64,000 nucleotides of DNA from Rutpela maculata (lineage: Eukaryota > Arthropoda > Insecta > Coleoptera > Cerambycidae). The notes beneath the pieces were generated by a model. That model worked only from the letters and a program-made list of their open reading frames with translations, made no database searches and was not told where the DNA came from. The stretch lies in contig OW386286.2 in the NCBI GenBank assembly GCA_936432065.2, forward strand, positions 83,269,652-83,333,651. Direction: 5' to 3'. The position numbers and the translations under genes were made by a program. Shown in pieces: positions 33,491-45,584 of this stretch (position 1 is its first letter; each line of letters opens with the position of its first letter).

Positions 33491-33790
33491 AGATACACAA
33501 TATAATATTCCATAATAATGTTTATATTCATTTTCTTCCCATGTGTTATAGTTTACGAGATATTAATTTTGCATAGATTACCTTTTTTCCGTACGACGCA
33601 TCGTTTCCGAGTTATAAGCGAAGAATCGAAAAAAGGAACCTTTCCACCCCCCTCTACCGCTGAAGCGGCGGGGCCAGGAGCGAGGACTTTTAGAATATTT
33701 ACTAATTACAGTATTGTGGAAAATGATTTCCTGCCACCTTGCAGCGTGCTTCTATCATTAACATAAATAAGTAATTAAAATAAAGTCAAT

Positions 33791-35035
33791 TGACAGAAAT
33801 GTTTAAAGCTGATTTTTTTTGCTAGTAGTTTCTTATTTGAAATTGTTAAAAAACTTCTGCTGCCGGTCGTTCGACGGAACATGGATTTGGCAGGAGCAAA
33901 AAAGTCCTGTCAGGTGTGGCCCGCTGGTGCGCATGCAGGAGTCGATTTTGTGGAAACACAGCCTAAATATAACACAAAAAATAAGAAATTAATTTTAAGC
34001 AGATCCTTCAAAAAAAGGGCGTTGCTGGCTCCTGTACTACTACGAATGTGGCTCGACGTGGTTTTTACGTCAAAGGAACATTTAAAGGTTGTTGTTTTTA
34101 ACAAATGATATTAATATAAAACCACTGAAAAATAATAAACCTTGAATTTTCGACTTTTTCTGACTTTTTAAAAGTTCTAATAGAAATCGTCTTTTACGTT
34201 CGTGTTGAAAACTCAAAAAATCAAAACCAAAAATTGGTTCTCTTTTCAACAATTAATCATCCAAAACAATTTTATTGGCAATTTAATATTCATGAAATTA
34301 CGATACTCGTTCTCGGAGCCTGGCATACATCTAGGGCTTGAAGCTCCGTGGCAGTTGAGGGGCAGGAAATTACTTAAAGCGAAATATATAATATAAATGT
34401 CTTAATTCCTTTCATCATTGTGGATGAATTAAAGAAGACTAAAAATAAAATTCGGAATTGCAAAACTTACATACTCATAAAGTATGTCGAATATTAAAAT
34501 AAGATTTCCAAATGCTGATAAGTGAAAAATAACCCAAAGAAAAAAGTCACAGTATCAAGTTAATGCCAAGCCACCACCTAATTTACAGCATAAAAATGGT
34601 ATAATTTCACAAACTATGATTATGTAAATTTGATAACAGAAGAGAAGAGAGATATGGCGGCGTGTGGCTTACTCGAATTGTAGACAACACTCGACATTTT
34701 AGTCCCGAGCCTGAGTGCACTTCTGTAGTCAAGTTGATGTACTCTACTTTTTTCTGTAGGCTGGTTATAGGGGGTTATAATAAATAATTTTCAATCGGGT
34801 GATAAACCGTCATGTGATACGTTTTCCTCCAATGACGTCAGCAACTATGGTGCCTGACTGTTTCTTACTACGCTTATAGTTATGTAACTACTAAATGCAT
34901 TTACATAAAAAAAATACAAATGGAGCGAGTAGACGTTTTCTTGAATTCTATATATTAAAAAATTTTAGAAATATTGATTAAACACTCCAATGGCGTCTTA
35001 ATTACGTACGGATTTCAATACATACTAGTAACGTT
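33791..35035. other. No recognisable gene
   Basis: AT-rich with a 75-codon frame at 33881-34108 that I cannot assign. 34630-34860 is less AT-rich but has no motif. Confidence 0.45.
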
Positions 35036-35039
35036 CATC

Positions 35040-35330
35040 ATGGTTAGTACTTAGATAGGTGGTCCTCCAGGGAAACACATCGATTTCGCCCCACCTTCTA
35101 GCGGCCTGTGCATTCTAAGGCGAAGATTGCATAGTGGGATTTATATCATTCGAAGGAGATGTAAAAAAGTCGGTCCTTGTCTATTAGATGCTAGGCAACT
35201 AAAAATCCCTACTTTTCTAAAGAGAGGAGGCAAAAGTCCCAGGTTGCGGGTAGCTCGTCTCCTGGCGTCGGTGATTGGCCTTGGTAGCAGAATTAGGCTG
35301 ACGTCAACCAAATAAATTTTAAAAAACTTG
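35040..35330 (+). mobile_element. 5S rRNA-derived SINE, copy 2
   Basis: GGTTAGTACTTAGATAGGTG and GGGAAACACA correspond to the 5S-like head of copy 1 but are more diverged, and the 5' part is shorter. The body shares TCTAGCGGCCTGT, GGTCCTTGTCTATTAGATGC and CTCCTGGCGTCGGTGATTGG with copy 1 and ends in an A-rich run. Confidence 0.7.
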
Positions 35331-35339
35331 TGTTAGTAC

Positions 35340-35700
35340 TAGAGGATCATTGACAGATGCAGTGACGATATTTTTTCTGTGTCTAAATAACCAAAATCTA
35401 AGTTCATCGAACGTCTTACAGGGCGAGCAGTTTTGCAATACTTTTACTAACTGTTCTTCTGCAAGATTCAAACTGTCTTCAATACCAATTGGATGTGTAG
35501 AAACTTCAAGGCGGCTTGGATAGCAACATATAAAGCTGCTTTTGCTCCAATATTGCTGGTATGGTCTACTTCAGATAATCCGTGAGTGCCAGGTGATAAA
35601 GAACACAGCTCTTGACATAAATTAAAAGCTATAATATATATTGACAAGAATCGAGTTTTATCGCCGAAATCAGTGACACCAGCGTGTATCTATATTCCCT
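35340..35700 (-). pseudogene. Degenerate coding remnant, possibly transposon-associated
   Basis: Minus strand, across frames: NIGAKAALYVAIQAALKF, PIGIEDSLNLAEEQLVKVLQ, NCSPCKTFDELRFWLFRHRK, NIVTASV. The segment 'VKVL…SxxKTFDELRxxxFRxxK' recalls repeated insect proteins of unknown function that also end in a cysteine-rich tail, but the resemblance is from memory and partial. Stops and frameshifts throughout. It lies directly beside a 5S-derived SINE, as does the remnant at 29482. Confidence 0.35.
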
Positions 35701-37264
35701 CCACTTTCCTGTTACAGTGTATTCCAGTAAAATAATGATATCAATATCTCTAATAACCAATACAAAGAGTGGTTTTTTTTAACCCGTTTGGAGGTCTTCA
35801 AATTTTTTACTGATTTGTAGTCTTAATGATACCTTATGATAAGATATTAATCGTAAAAAAAATTGGAGTTGAGCATAAGAAAGGTTTCAAAGATATAGAG
35901 GGTCAAAGTGATCAAAATCGACGCACAGTGAAAATGATCATTCAATGAAAAATATCAATGTATTTATAAAAGCTTTTGTTCTTTTCTTCTCTTTTTCTTT
36001 AACTTCATATCGTTGACTTTTATATTTGAACACGATAAACTCAAAAACTACTCAAATGATTTCGATGCGGTTGTACCCATTATTTAAGGGAGCTCTTGGA
36101 GACGGATATAAGCTGTTTATTATGTCAATATTTTCAAATGCAGCTAAGTAATTAGCAAAAATCAGATAAAGAATGGGTACATGGGCTATGCCTCCGATTA
36201 AAGAACTTATATCTAGATACATAATGGCTATCTTTTCTTCATATACCTTATTTGCTCCTAACATAGTCACATTATATATCCATTAAAATGGATAGATGAA
36301 CATCACATCCCATAGGCAACAGTGGCGGGTATGTGTAGAAGGGAGAATGTACAATATTGTACATATTTTATGTAATAATTGTTGGTTAACCTTTATGAAC
36401 ATAACCTCGGATTTAAAAAATATAATAGGTAGAGATGTTTTATTCAAGGGAAATATATATTGACAGGATATTATTTATAATATTATTATTACAAATGTAA
36501 ACTGAACGCCATCATGTTACGACTATGAAATGACCGATTTTCTTCTTTTCTAAACTGCCTTCTGCAAACGGCACAGCACTTCAACATGTAGCATTAAATT
36601 TTCACTAAACTGTGTAAATATGAGTAGAGAATATCACTTAGGTATTAAGCAAATCACAACTTAAAATAAAATTACTTTTTCATCACTTTTTGGTCGGAGA
36701 ACACGAAAAACATTTATTGACATTAATGGCGGACACTGTCAAACTGAGAGTATGATAATCAAACTGAACCGATCCACAGTAGGCTAGAACCACCTTTAAA
36801 TGAAATATGCATGCACTCTCTCAATTCCTACGGGAAATGGTAGCTTTATCTGTCCTGAAACAATTGCCGTTAAATCTAAAATCATTCCCTTGGCCGTTTT
36901 CTAGAAAATTCACTTTTAATTTTTTTTTTGAAAACTGATTTTTTTCATTGATAAGCTTGTTAAAATATCAATCAAGAAAGTAAAGTTGAACATTCCAATA
37001 CAAATTTCAACTTAAGCCAAGTTTGGGGAAATAATATACAAGAAATCTTCATGCTCGACAACTCCAGACGTTTTAATCATAGTCCGGTTATATAAACTTT
37101 CCAAGTAGTCAATTTAGACAAAACCATTAGATCTATTCCTATGTTATTTTGACTGACAGCAGTTTTTGTCTACCAATATATCCGTAACCAATGAATAACA
37201 TTACTATTTGCGTAAGGGAAATCCGAGCGCCCCTATTAGCCATCTGAGTAGACTTTCCATTCGC

Positions 37265-37730
37265 TGTCAGATAACGGGTGAGTATGAGAACTATACCACC
37301 GCCGATGAAGACAACCCACAGAAGAGACATGACCATAACCCAACCACCCACCCACTACCCTGCAGGTACCGGACGAAATGCCATCCAGTACCCGTAGTCA
37401 CCTAGCTCCGTGCAGATCGAAAGTGCCACCAAAGCACTTAGGTCTGCACTTCCTCAAGCTACATAGCTCATTCCTACCTAACCGATGATCCGGATGGCAG
37501 GATGTCAATTGATATTCTGCATACCGGCAGTCAATCCCCTTAGCCAGCAAGGTCCAACAGGCCAGGACCCGGGGAGGTGGGCCGAAATCATCCACACCGC
37601 TCACATTTGTGAGTGGGGTTAATGTAAAGTAAGCTTGCCCACCCCGTACGAGGCAGGCCCAGGACTACAGCGATGTACTAGGGTAAAAAGCAGTAGTCCT
37701 GCTCGACCTTAGATATCTGAGACCGTCATC
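37265..37730 (+). mobile_element. Jockey-type LINE 3' UTR fragment
   Basis: Matches in inverse orientation the 3' UTR of the copy at 51872-52790 (AACGGGTGAGTAT, ACCCAACCACCCACCCA, GATCCGGATGGCAGGATGTC, CAGTAGTCCTGC). It has lost about 100 bp present in the other copy (52060-52160). No coding part. Open frames on both strands here are not genes. Confidence 0.75.
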
Positions 37731-38566
37731 ACTGCCAAAGAATATTGGCTTCGGTCGGTCAGTTACTCTTTAGACTTCACTAGGCAAACAATCCAAGACT
37801 CCAAGAGTGAAAATTTTCTGTGACCATTATTAAAATCAAAGAAATCATGCAAAATGCAAATGCAATGCAAATCATGCAAGAACTCACGATGAAAATAGAT
37901 ATTGTCTTTGTCTATTTTATAAACGTAAGAATCACGGATTGAAGAAGATAACTGATACTTATCTGATAGGTTGTTTGAAATATGTCCGGGTATTCAGAGG
38001 CTTCAAAAATGTAGTAGATTCTTGTTTTTATCAATGCAAAAAATTAGTTTTCAAGAAAAAAAAAAATAAAAGTGAATTTTCTAGAAAACGGCCAAGGGAA
38101 TGATTTCAGATTTTACGGGAATTGTTTCGGGACAGATAAAGCTACCATTTCCCGTAGGAATTGAGAGAGTGCATGCATATTTCATTTAAAGGTAGTTCTA
38201 GCCCACTGCGGATCGTGTAGAAAACTGCCGCGAATAGGCCGATGGGCCAATCAGAAACTTATGGGAAGAAGTGCCTTAGATTGTGAGTCTTTCAGCAACA
38301 AATAAATCAATGCCATTATGTATCTAGATATAAGTTCTTTAATCGGAGAGCTATGCACAGTATCATGAAATACATATGCCAAAAATCCCGATATATGTAT
38401 TATATCATTAATCATACTGAAACAATAACTCATGAAATATAAACTAAAAACTAATCTAAATCAAAAAAGCAGAAAATCGAAATACAGGAAAAAAAAATAC
38501 AAAAAATTAAAAAACCTCTTTATAGTTTAGTACCGTGACGTGGTAAATGGGCTGAAGTATGATGAT

Positions 38567-38636
38567 TATTATTATTATATATTATTATCATTGTTATTAT
38601 TATGCTTATTATGTTTTACAATAATAATAATAATAC
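38567..38636. repeat. ATT/TTA microsatellite
   Basis: Impure run of ATT units, then AATAAT units on the other side of a short gap, within the right arm of the 35764-38793 element. Confidence 0.8.
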
Positions 38637-38793
38637 AACCAAATCTAATCTATTGACCTTCTATATCTCTGAAACCTTTCTTATGCTCAACCTCATATTT
38701 TGTGTGACTAATGTCTCATCATAAGGTATCATTTGGATCACAAAAACTGAAAAATTTCGGTCGCCCAAACGGCTTTTTTATGGTCACTCTTTA

Positions 38794-39945
38794 GTAAAGC
38801 CTTCTTTTGCATGATTTGCGTGTAAAATCATCTGAAGTTCGCTTTTTCTATATAAAGACAATCCCGATCCGAATGATACTAGTCTATCATTTTAATTGGA
38901 AGTAGCCTTCATTTTTACACCACTGTCTTCAGTGTCAGAAAATGAGCCCACATATGAACCCTGCTATTCGTAATTGTTGAGTAAGATTTTATTAAAGAAT
39001 CAAAACAAACTGCTGTAGGGGTAATCTGTTTGTTGCTAGTGATCAAAACGTATTTAACAGAATAGGCAAAGGGCTTTTTTCAGAAATTGCTGCTATGTCT
39101 ACCACGGTGTTGTCCTGTCTTAATATTCACTATGATTTTTTTGTGAATCATCGTAGTAACTATCAAATATATGATATATCCTTCCAAAGATTGTAGCTAT
39201 TGAAATATGAAGTATATGTAGGTAGCAGACGCAGCTGAGAAAAATTTTCTTGTCTTTTATTCTTCACTCTTCTTAGGCAGTTCACGTCGGTAACAAAGCA
39301 TGTTGAATCATATGCTTGAAAAACGGTGGATTTTATAAAACATTAAACAACATTCATTTATCAGAAACCTTACATCGAAATATTTCTTGCATATCAAAGC
39401 CATGAATTTGGGCAATTTGCATAACACGTTGGGCAATTTCTCTTTTGAGTTTTTCCTTTGGAAACTGTATCTTTTTGTTGTTGATTATCAAAATTGGGCA
39501 TACAAACTTTGTCAATTGTAGGAGGTATGCGAATAGTTTGATCAATATAATGCGTTTTACGAAATTTAGTCTATATACTGGCACTAATATCCAAGATATG
39601 TAATAGCTTTTTTTCTTTAATTCACAACCAAAGCTCTCTTTACTAAGTTATGTAATGGGTTACGATTGGTTTCAAATGCATTATTACCTTCTTGCAATCA
39701 GTATGTCAATATTGACACTCCTATATCATTTCCAGTTTATTTGACTTACACGCAATATATCTAAAATCTGGTAACATTTGTGGATTCAAGAAAGTTGTGT
39801 TGGTCTATTTAGATACATACTTTTTGAAGATATACTTAGAAATTAAAAAAATATTCGTTGATTTACAAATATATAAAAATAGAAGCCGCCATATTTATAA
39901 TGCGTATTTACAAGAAAATGTATCAGATGGCGCTCTGTCACCCCA
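38794..39945. other. No recognisable gene
   Basis: AT-rich. A minus-strand frame 39354-39584 (…FPKEKLKREIAQRVMQIAQI…) has a lysine/glutamate helix-like end and might be an exon, but has no recognisable family. Confidence 0.4.
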
Positions 39946-39949
39946 GTGA

Positions 39950-40700
39950 AAATTAGTTATTATATACACCTCTATCCATTCCATAAAATAAAATCAGGAT
40001 ACATCAACTTCCCTACTGAAGTATACTCAGGTTCAGGATTATTATGCTTTTTGACATCCATAGTTCGTAGCGGAGTCATGTCGTGCCAACGTGCATATAA
40101 TTTAAAACAAAGCATTTCCAGGACTTTCAGTTTCTTGAGAAGGTCTTGGTCACCAAGCTGTACTATACCAGTACCTCCCCTCGTATGTTAGGAAAGGCCT
40201 CACTATAATGATATATATTAATTTTCGTTGTATCTATTAAGTCTGCTACTTTTAACCAGGAGCGAATGCAGATTTCTACACAAGGAACGAACGGTTCGTA
40301 TAGTCTCGTTAGTGTGTTTGTGGAACGTCAATCACGGGTCGAAGTGTACGCCTAAGTAACGCACATGTTTTGAGAGAAATTTGGTTTCTCCCCACTAAAA
40401 TAGATGTATGTTGTCTGTAAATCTGCTTGTGGAGACTATTGCCTCTCATTTCTTGACGTTTACTTAAATATTTCACCTACTGTAATACGCCGTGGCATGG
40501 ATCTCTAGCCCTTACGCGTTATGGCTATGCGCGTACATAAGTCGTACACCAGCTTGGTATTCGGAGACGTCAGGAGGACAAAGACGTACAAGTTATAGAG
40601 TTTATGCGCAAGAACCGACCCTTGCAGAACGCCCGCTCGAATGTCCCGCAATGTTGAGAGTTAATGGGCCTTTCCCGCATGACTGAATTTTACTATTTCA
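39950..40700 (-). pseudogene. Jockey-type reverse transcriptase remnant (palm end and thumb)
   Basis: Minus strand, across frames: VRLMYAHSHNA, AYYSR, NVKK*EAIVSTSRFTDN, HVRYLGVHFDP, LTFHKHTNETIRTVRSLC, RNLHSLLVKSSRLNRYNEN, then DLLKKLKVLEMLCFKLYARW and HDMTPLRTM. These align in order with the copy at 15284-16371 (YVHSHNAQA, INAEKSESILFTRR, CVKYLEVNLDKRLTF, RSLYPLLARGSGLNR). The YADD motif itself is lost in a diverged stretch. More decayed than the 15-kb copy. Confidence 0.65.
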
Positions 40701-41229
40701 CCACGACCAAACCATATAATAAACTGTAATATAATTTTATATTAATTTAGTTTCTTGCAATTTTGTATGTTCTACCAAATATTTACTTTACAAAATCAGT
40801 TTTATTTCACTTAATTTGAAACATGAGTTCTAAGTCGCGAGCTTGCAATGTCAGTCTGATTAGACCAATAAAAAGTCGTATTTTTAAAGGAGTTGTCTAT
40901 TGCCAGGTGTATGTCTTTTTATGTGAACATCGTATTTCCGATATCAACTGTCTACTTTGAATAGTACATTTTTTTTTCATTACAACGTACTCTTCGTTAA
41001 CCTGATGCTAAATAAAAGCAAAAATTCTGTCAACCTTTCACTGTCTGAGTCTAAAATCCATATATCATGTTTATAGTCTCTATTTTTGATCGTTTTGGTT
41101 CACATATGGTATAATATCAGTATCATCTGGCAACGCTGTACTGAAATGCTCAGATCATATTCGATAACCTCACTTTCTATTGTTTATGTTTGATACGATA
41201 TTTACGTTATTTTATTTTATAATTAGAAA
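40701..41229. other. No recognisable gene
   Basis: AT-rich, no motif. It would hold the promoter of the THAP exon at 41230 if that were transcribed; TATA-like words are too common here to call. Confidence 0.4.
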
Positions 41230-41397
41230 ATGCCGCTTACAAGGGTTTGTTTTGTACCAGTGTGTCCAATCACTAGTGAAAATACTACCAAGTTATTTTT
41301 GCGTGTCCCAACAAATTTGAAAATTTGAAAATTGTGGTGGAAAGTTGCAAAAGTTCCTGGTGCTCCTGGATTTTTCTGTTGTGAAGATCATTTTAAC
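41230..41397 (+). pseudogene. THAP-domain exon, one frameshift
   Basis: Seen: MPLTRVCFVPVCPITSENTT then KLFLRVPTNLKI, a stop, and in the next frame WWKVAKVPGAPGFFCCEDHF. Known: the THAP zinc finger is C-x(2-4)-C…(35-50)…C-x2-H; here C7, C12 and the CCEDH group fit, with the conserved W between. The exon ends at AACGTATGT, a good donor, and a plausible acceptor (TTTGTCTCTTTAG) follows at 41463. Such exons start P-element-type transposases and some host genes. No DDE-like downstream part is visible, so a P-like remnant is the more likely reading. Confidence 0.6.
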
Positions 41398-41464
41398 GTA
41401 TGTGTATATTGTTACTAACTTCCTTTTAGTGGGCTTGATTTTATACTTTATTTGTCTCTTTAGA

Positions 41465-43600
41465 TTGAAATCACAACATTTACGTTTACGCAATGTCAAT
41501 CGGGATTATAAACGGACGTTCTCAATTAAACGTTAGCACTTTACTTTACGAGATTCTATTGGTGGTTCCTCATAAATGTACTTCAGCCACCAATATAATT
41601 GCAAGATATGGAAAACAGAACGCAAGTGAGATTGTTTGGGAACTTGGTTTGAGAATGCACCTTTATAGCTAATTCTGGCAGCGATTTAAGATCATATTTG
41701 ATTGGTGTGGTTATGATGACGTCACATTGCCGCCCGAATGGTATCGTTTAAATCTGCTGTTGATTTAGGTAATATTTGAATATTTTCTGTAGTATTTTAT
41801 GCGTTCAGAAAAAAAATTAAAATTCATTTTTAGTAATATTTTGATAGGATCTTTCCAATAACACAATAAAAAAAAAATAGCGGGAAAGACCCATTATTCA
41901 CTCGTATTTACAGCGATCTGCCAATCAGACACGAGTGGATCTGTTTTGTTAGACGTCTTGGAACATTGTAGCTGTGCAGTTTGAGCTACTAACTCGGAAC
42001 CTAAAGTGTATCAACAGCCTTCTGAGTTTAGTCTCACCAATATGACCTTCTCTACAAACTATAGATCTCCAATAGCAGCGATATGGGTCAATAGCTGCCA
42101 ACGAGCTTGACATTCTTGTTTGGTTTCAGAATGGGAATGACCACAGTGAACTGTCAATGGCTAGATCACAGTTACCGTCGCAGAATCACGTTAACTAATT
42201 ACGAAAGCTGCGCTTTCAAATGTCTTTCTTCGGAAGACATTTGATAAATTTGTAATTAATACAGTCTCTCCTCGAAGTTTTGTTGTTCAGCAATGTTCTG
42301 TGAGGTCAGAAGATTTGGCCATGACTTTTAAAAATTATCAATTGGATGTTATAGCCAATAACATCGTTAATGTCATTTTATGGCATAGCAATGTTCTTCT
42401 TTAAACATTAGTAAACAGCCATTTCAGTTTATTCTGTGTCCATATTGAGCCTAATAACACTCGATGTCCATTGGATGTCCAGTTCTTGTAAATTTGAGGT
42501 CCGGGTGTACATGGACATTTAAAGGGTATCCATTTGAAATATTTTTATGCTTATCCATTGCATGTCTAAAAATTGATATCCATTGGCTGTCCATTTTGGA
42601 GCATTTTAGTAAAAATGTAATTTATCTTACATTTTTCAGATGATTACATTGTGTGTATGCGCATGCGTCCACTAATGAGAGTTGTGATTTATAAAAAAAT
42701 CATTATATTTTTGTATTTATTTTGTTTGCGTCTATTGCTGCATTTCACTCAATAGCATTGGTTGCTCTAGTATAACAAAAATTAGTTGAATAATATTGAC
42801 AAGTTAAGTTAACACATAACTATAAAAAATTTTAGTACACACAAAAATACTGATATATTTAAGCGTCTTATCTATGTATCTATGACAACAAAAGAAATCA
42901 CTCGATAAACAAGATAAATATGTTTTTTGATGTCTCATACAGTACTTTTGGGTAGGTATCTGTACATAATATTTCATAAACTAATAAAATTAAGAGTATA
43001 TATGTTCAGCTTTTCCTGAGAACCCATAACGATTTGACATTTGTTCCATTATTTTTGCTGGCAGTATATCGTTGCAAATTATTTGAATATCGAAGAGACA
43101 CAAAACAAGAACACACTTTATATTATCATTTATATTTCAGGAACTGCCAAGAGGGACAAGTGGAGGAAGGTGAAAAAAATATTATATTATCTGTGTCGTA
43201 CTAAAGAGAAGTGTATTTAAAAACAAGAAACATAGCAATAAAAACGATGAACAGTTTGATTAAATTGTTGAACAATATTAATATACGTTAAATGTTTTAC
43301 TGGTTTTCTTTTAGTAAACGTCCTCTTATATTATTATCTCATTAGACACTTAATTATTTCTTTGAAGCATTCTAAAATGATTTAGTGTTAATTTTGTATT
43401 AAATTGTACAATTAATCATGATTATTAAACGGAGGGATACACGTTTGAACCGAATCATTTGAAAAAAAAATGACTTTCCACCTCTCGGGAGAGTTTAATC
43501 AACCCCCTAGGCCTGCTGTCTTAATTCCACTTACTATATAACCCCCTTCCATGTTATTTCAAGTATAACCCGTCGATAAATCACTCCCCAGACCCGTTTA
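41465..43600. other. No recognisable gene; small hairpins and GTCCATTGGATGTCC-like words
   Basis: Two adjacent hairpins lie at 42203-42217 (GAAAG/CTTTC) and 42217-42243 (CAAATGTCTT/AAGACATTTG). The words ATGTCCATTGGATGTCCA and relatives recur at 42466, 42500 and 42580. At 43141-43220 an acceptor-like TTTATATTTCAG precedes a 25-codon basic frame (TAKRDKWRKVKKILYYLCRT) with an AATAAA signal shortly after; this could be a terminal exon, but is too short to judge. Confidence 0.4.
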
Positions 43601-43603
43601 TAT

Positions 43604-43765
43604 ATGAAGACATAAAGGGATTCATAAAAGGAGTTGCGGCGGTCAAAAACTTCTCCCACCACTTGCATCGTGTTCAGCATCTTCGAAAACGGAGAGGGAA
43701 GGTAATCTCGTCTTTGCACGAAATAGTTACACTATTTCTGCATTCATTACATAGACTATATGTAC
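43604..43765. repeat. Dispersed repeat R, copy 1
   Basis: The block from CATAAAGGGATTCATAAAAG through GGCGGTCAAAAACTTCTCCC and AAGGTAATCTCGTCTTTGCA to CATTACATAGACTAT matches 59658-59843. It lacks about 25 bp present in the other copy. Confidence 0.8.
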
Positions 43766-43769
43766 AGTT

Positions 43770-45165
43770 ACTCACCGAACACCTTATATAACTGAAAAAC
43801 TGATATACATCATCTTCCTTTAATGATTCGTAGCTCCCTTGTTATACATGTTACGTTCCATAAACAGTTTATTTATTTTTCGATAAGTTTTCTCTTAAGT
43901 TTAGCGCATTACTTGTAAATCATCCTGTATACAGTTTGTATTTGCCTCTAACGGAACAAGAAATAGTTCATGACTGTCCGCCTTCATAAAATTATTACGT
44001 GCCGCTTAATTTTCGTGACATGACTATAGTAATTAAACATTTAATGCGTACATAATTACATGTAAAGGTATACGGAATGTATTTTCTCATTGATAATAGT
44101 ATTTAAACGCTATAATTATCACAAAATACATATAGTGTAAAAATAGTAGAGATGTATGCGTACATGACTAGAAGCAATTACAATTTCAACAACACGTATC
44201 CCCATTTGCATATGCAAAATCTAACATTGGCTTTCGTAGTCTTTCAGTGCATCCCTACGTGCTGCAATTCATATTTTCATGTACTGGTAATTATTTGTAC
44301 ACGGCACATTTAATTTCAATATAAGATAGGTAGCGCTTCGTGACGCCAATTAACGATAATGTTAATACGAAATGCCATACATATGGTGCACAGTACGCAG
44401 AATGTTGTATAAAGAACGACCTGAAAATTGAAAAAATGTCCAATAATGCAAGGTAAACACCATGTAGTTTGTCTCCGCCACCTGCTGGTTGGCCGTTAGC
44501 ATTGCTGTCTACAACACCATTCGAAGAAGGTAACAACGATGTTTCAAATCAAAACCAGAAGCAGTCAATAATTATAATAAGCCGTGTAAACCATCATATT
44601 GTTCTAAACGAAAAATTTAATGACATTAAAAAAATTCCATCGCAACAAACATTAAATTTCGGTAAGGACTTCGATAATAACGAGTAGAAGTGGCTCTTAA
44701 CGGTAGCCGACTGCAAATACCTATTTAATTAATATTTTAATCGAATACTACACAATTTAGGTTTACGCGGTACTGCAGAAGAACTCATCATCGTACGCCC
44801 AATAGATACGACAAAAATTTGTTTATATCTACTCTGAAGGGGTTCTTATAACTCTTAACAGACCGGAGTTCTATAATAGATGAAAAAGATATAAATTCTT
44901 ACTTACCGTTGATTGCTTAACTACTCTTGCAATATCTCTGCATTCGATGCACTTTGTGTGATATCAGTCCTATTCCTAATCACTTCTTAATTTATAATCA
45001 CTTTATAGGACTCTTTCGTTAGCTTTTGTGTGATATGATCGATGTTCAGATTTGAGGAAATTTATATAGATTTACTTGCCCACCCAACACACAGAATTGT
45101 ATGGGAGGTTAAATTTAAAGTTAACCATTCAATCAAGGAAAGGCAAGGATTCAAATAATATTATA
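43770..45165. other. No firm gene; one uncertain minus-strand frame
   Basis: A minus-strand frame at 44291-44536 (NGVVDSNANGQPAGGGDKLH, then a hydrophobic part) and an overlapping frame that follows a TTTTCAATTTTCAG acceptor (VVLYTTFCVLCTICMAFRIN, stop near 44325) look more protein-like than the average chance frame here. No family is recognised. 44890-45160 shares short blocks with 50190-50480. Confidence 0.35.
44890..45160. repeat. Diverged dispersed repeat (pair with 50190-50480)
   Basis: TTACCGTTGATTGCTTAACT and AAAGTTAACCATTCAATCA are matched by TTACCGTAGATTGCTAACT and AAAGTTAATCATTCAATCA at 50198 and 50434, in the same order. LTR-like in character but termini were not found. Confidence 0.45.
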
Positions 45166-45167
45166 TA

Positions 45168-45420
45168 AGATAGAATAGAATAGAATAGAAATTTATTTGA
45201 CCAAGTTATATATTACAATATTTTTTTCAAATCGATGGAAAAGAATATCTCTATTGGAGTCTTTTAATGCATTCAGAGATGCATGCAGTCACACCGCATA
45301 CACATACAAATTAAAAATTAAAAATTAAAAAAAAATAGGTACAGACTTACTAAGACCTACTAACAGGAATATTTATATTAAGAACATGATAAAAAACATA
45401 CAATTACATAATTATCTTAT
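45168..45420 (-). mobile_element. LINE 3' end with (TTCTA)n tail
   Basis: Read on the minus strand, a non-coding stretch ends CAAATAAATTTCTATTC… with four to five TTCTA units (45171-45195 on the plus strand). A polyadenylation-like AATAAA just before a simple-repeat tail is the usual 3' end of CR1/Jockey-like LINEs. No coding part remains. Confidence 0.55.
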
Positions 45421-45584
45421 GGAATGGTGATGACGGTAAGCGTTTTCATTAGGTAATACATTATATACTACGGTAAATTATACGTCAAAGGGGTTTGTAT
45501 ATATTTCTCAACTGAACAAAAACAGTGAATAAGGAAATGCTTTTCCATTATCACTTTAAATTTATTAGGATTATTCAAATTTTA

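Larger units (their letters stand above)
31605..33790. mobile_element. Inverted-repeat element with nested repeats
   Basis: The arm 31605-31720 (GCCCCGCCGCTTCAG, GGAAAGGTTCCTTTTTTCGA, TTTTCGCTTAT) is mirrored by 33590-33690. Weaker pairing extends outward (CCTGCCAC near 31410 against 33735). The interior holds a possible promoter and first exon (31791-31973), a tRNA-derived SINE, 125-bp tandem repeats and two strong palindromes. No transposase recognised. Whether this is one element or a cluster of related pieces is unclear. Confidence 0.5.
35764..38793. mobile_element. 3-kb element with long, imperfect inverted repeats
   Basis: AAAGAGTG… at 35764 pairs with …CACTCTTT ending at 38792. Inverted matches then follow in order inward: GAAAGGTTTCAAAGATATAG (35879) with 38670; TTAAAGAACTTATATCTAGA (36197) with 38330; and the 190-bp block 36770-36960 with 38025-38210, the best preserved (CCTACGGGAAATGGTAGCTT). 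A Jockey 3' UTR (37265-37730) sits in the loop. TA flanks both ends, but the ends are too diverged to be sure. Confidence 0.6.

Noticed and set aside
37139..37604. Minus-strand frames of about 70 codons resembling frames at 52 kb
   Set aside because: The shared sequence is the 3' UTR of the Jockey-type element in inverse orientation, not a protein gene.
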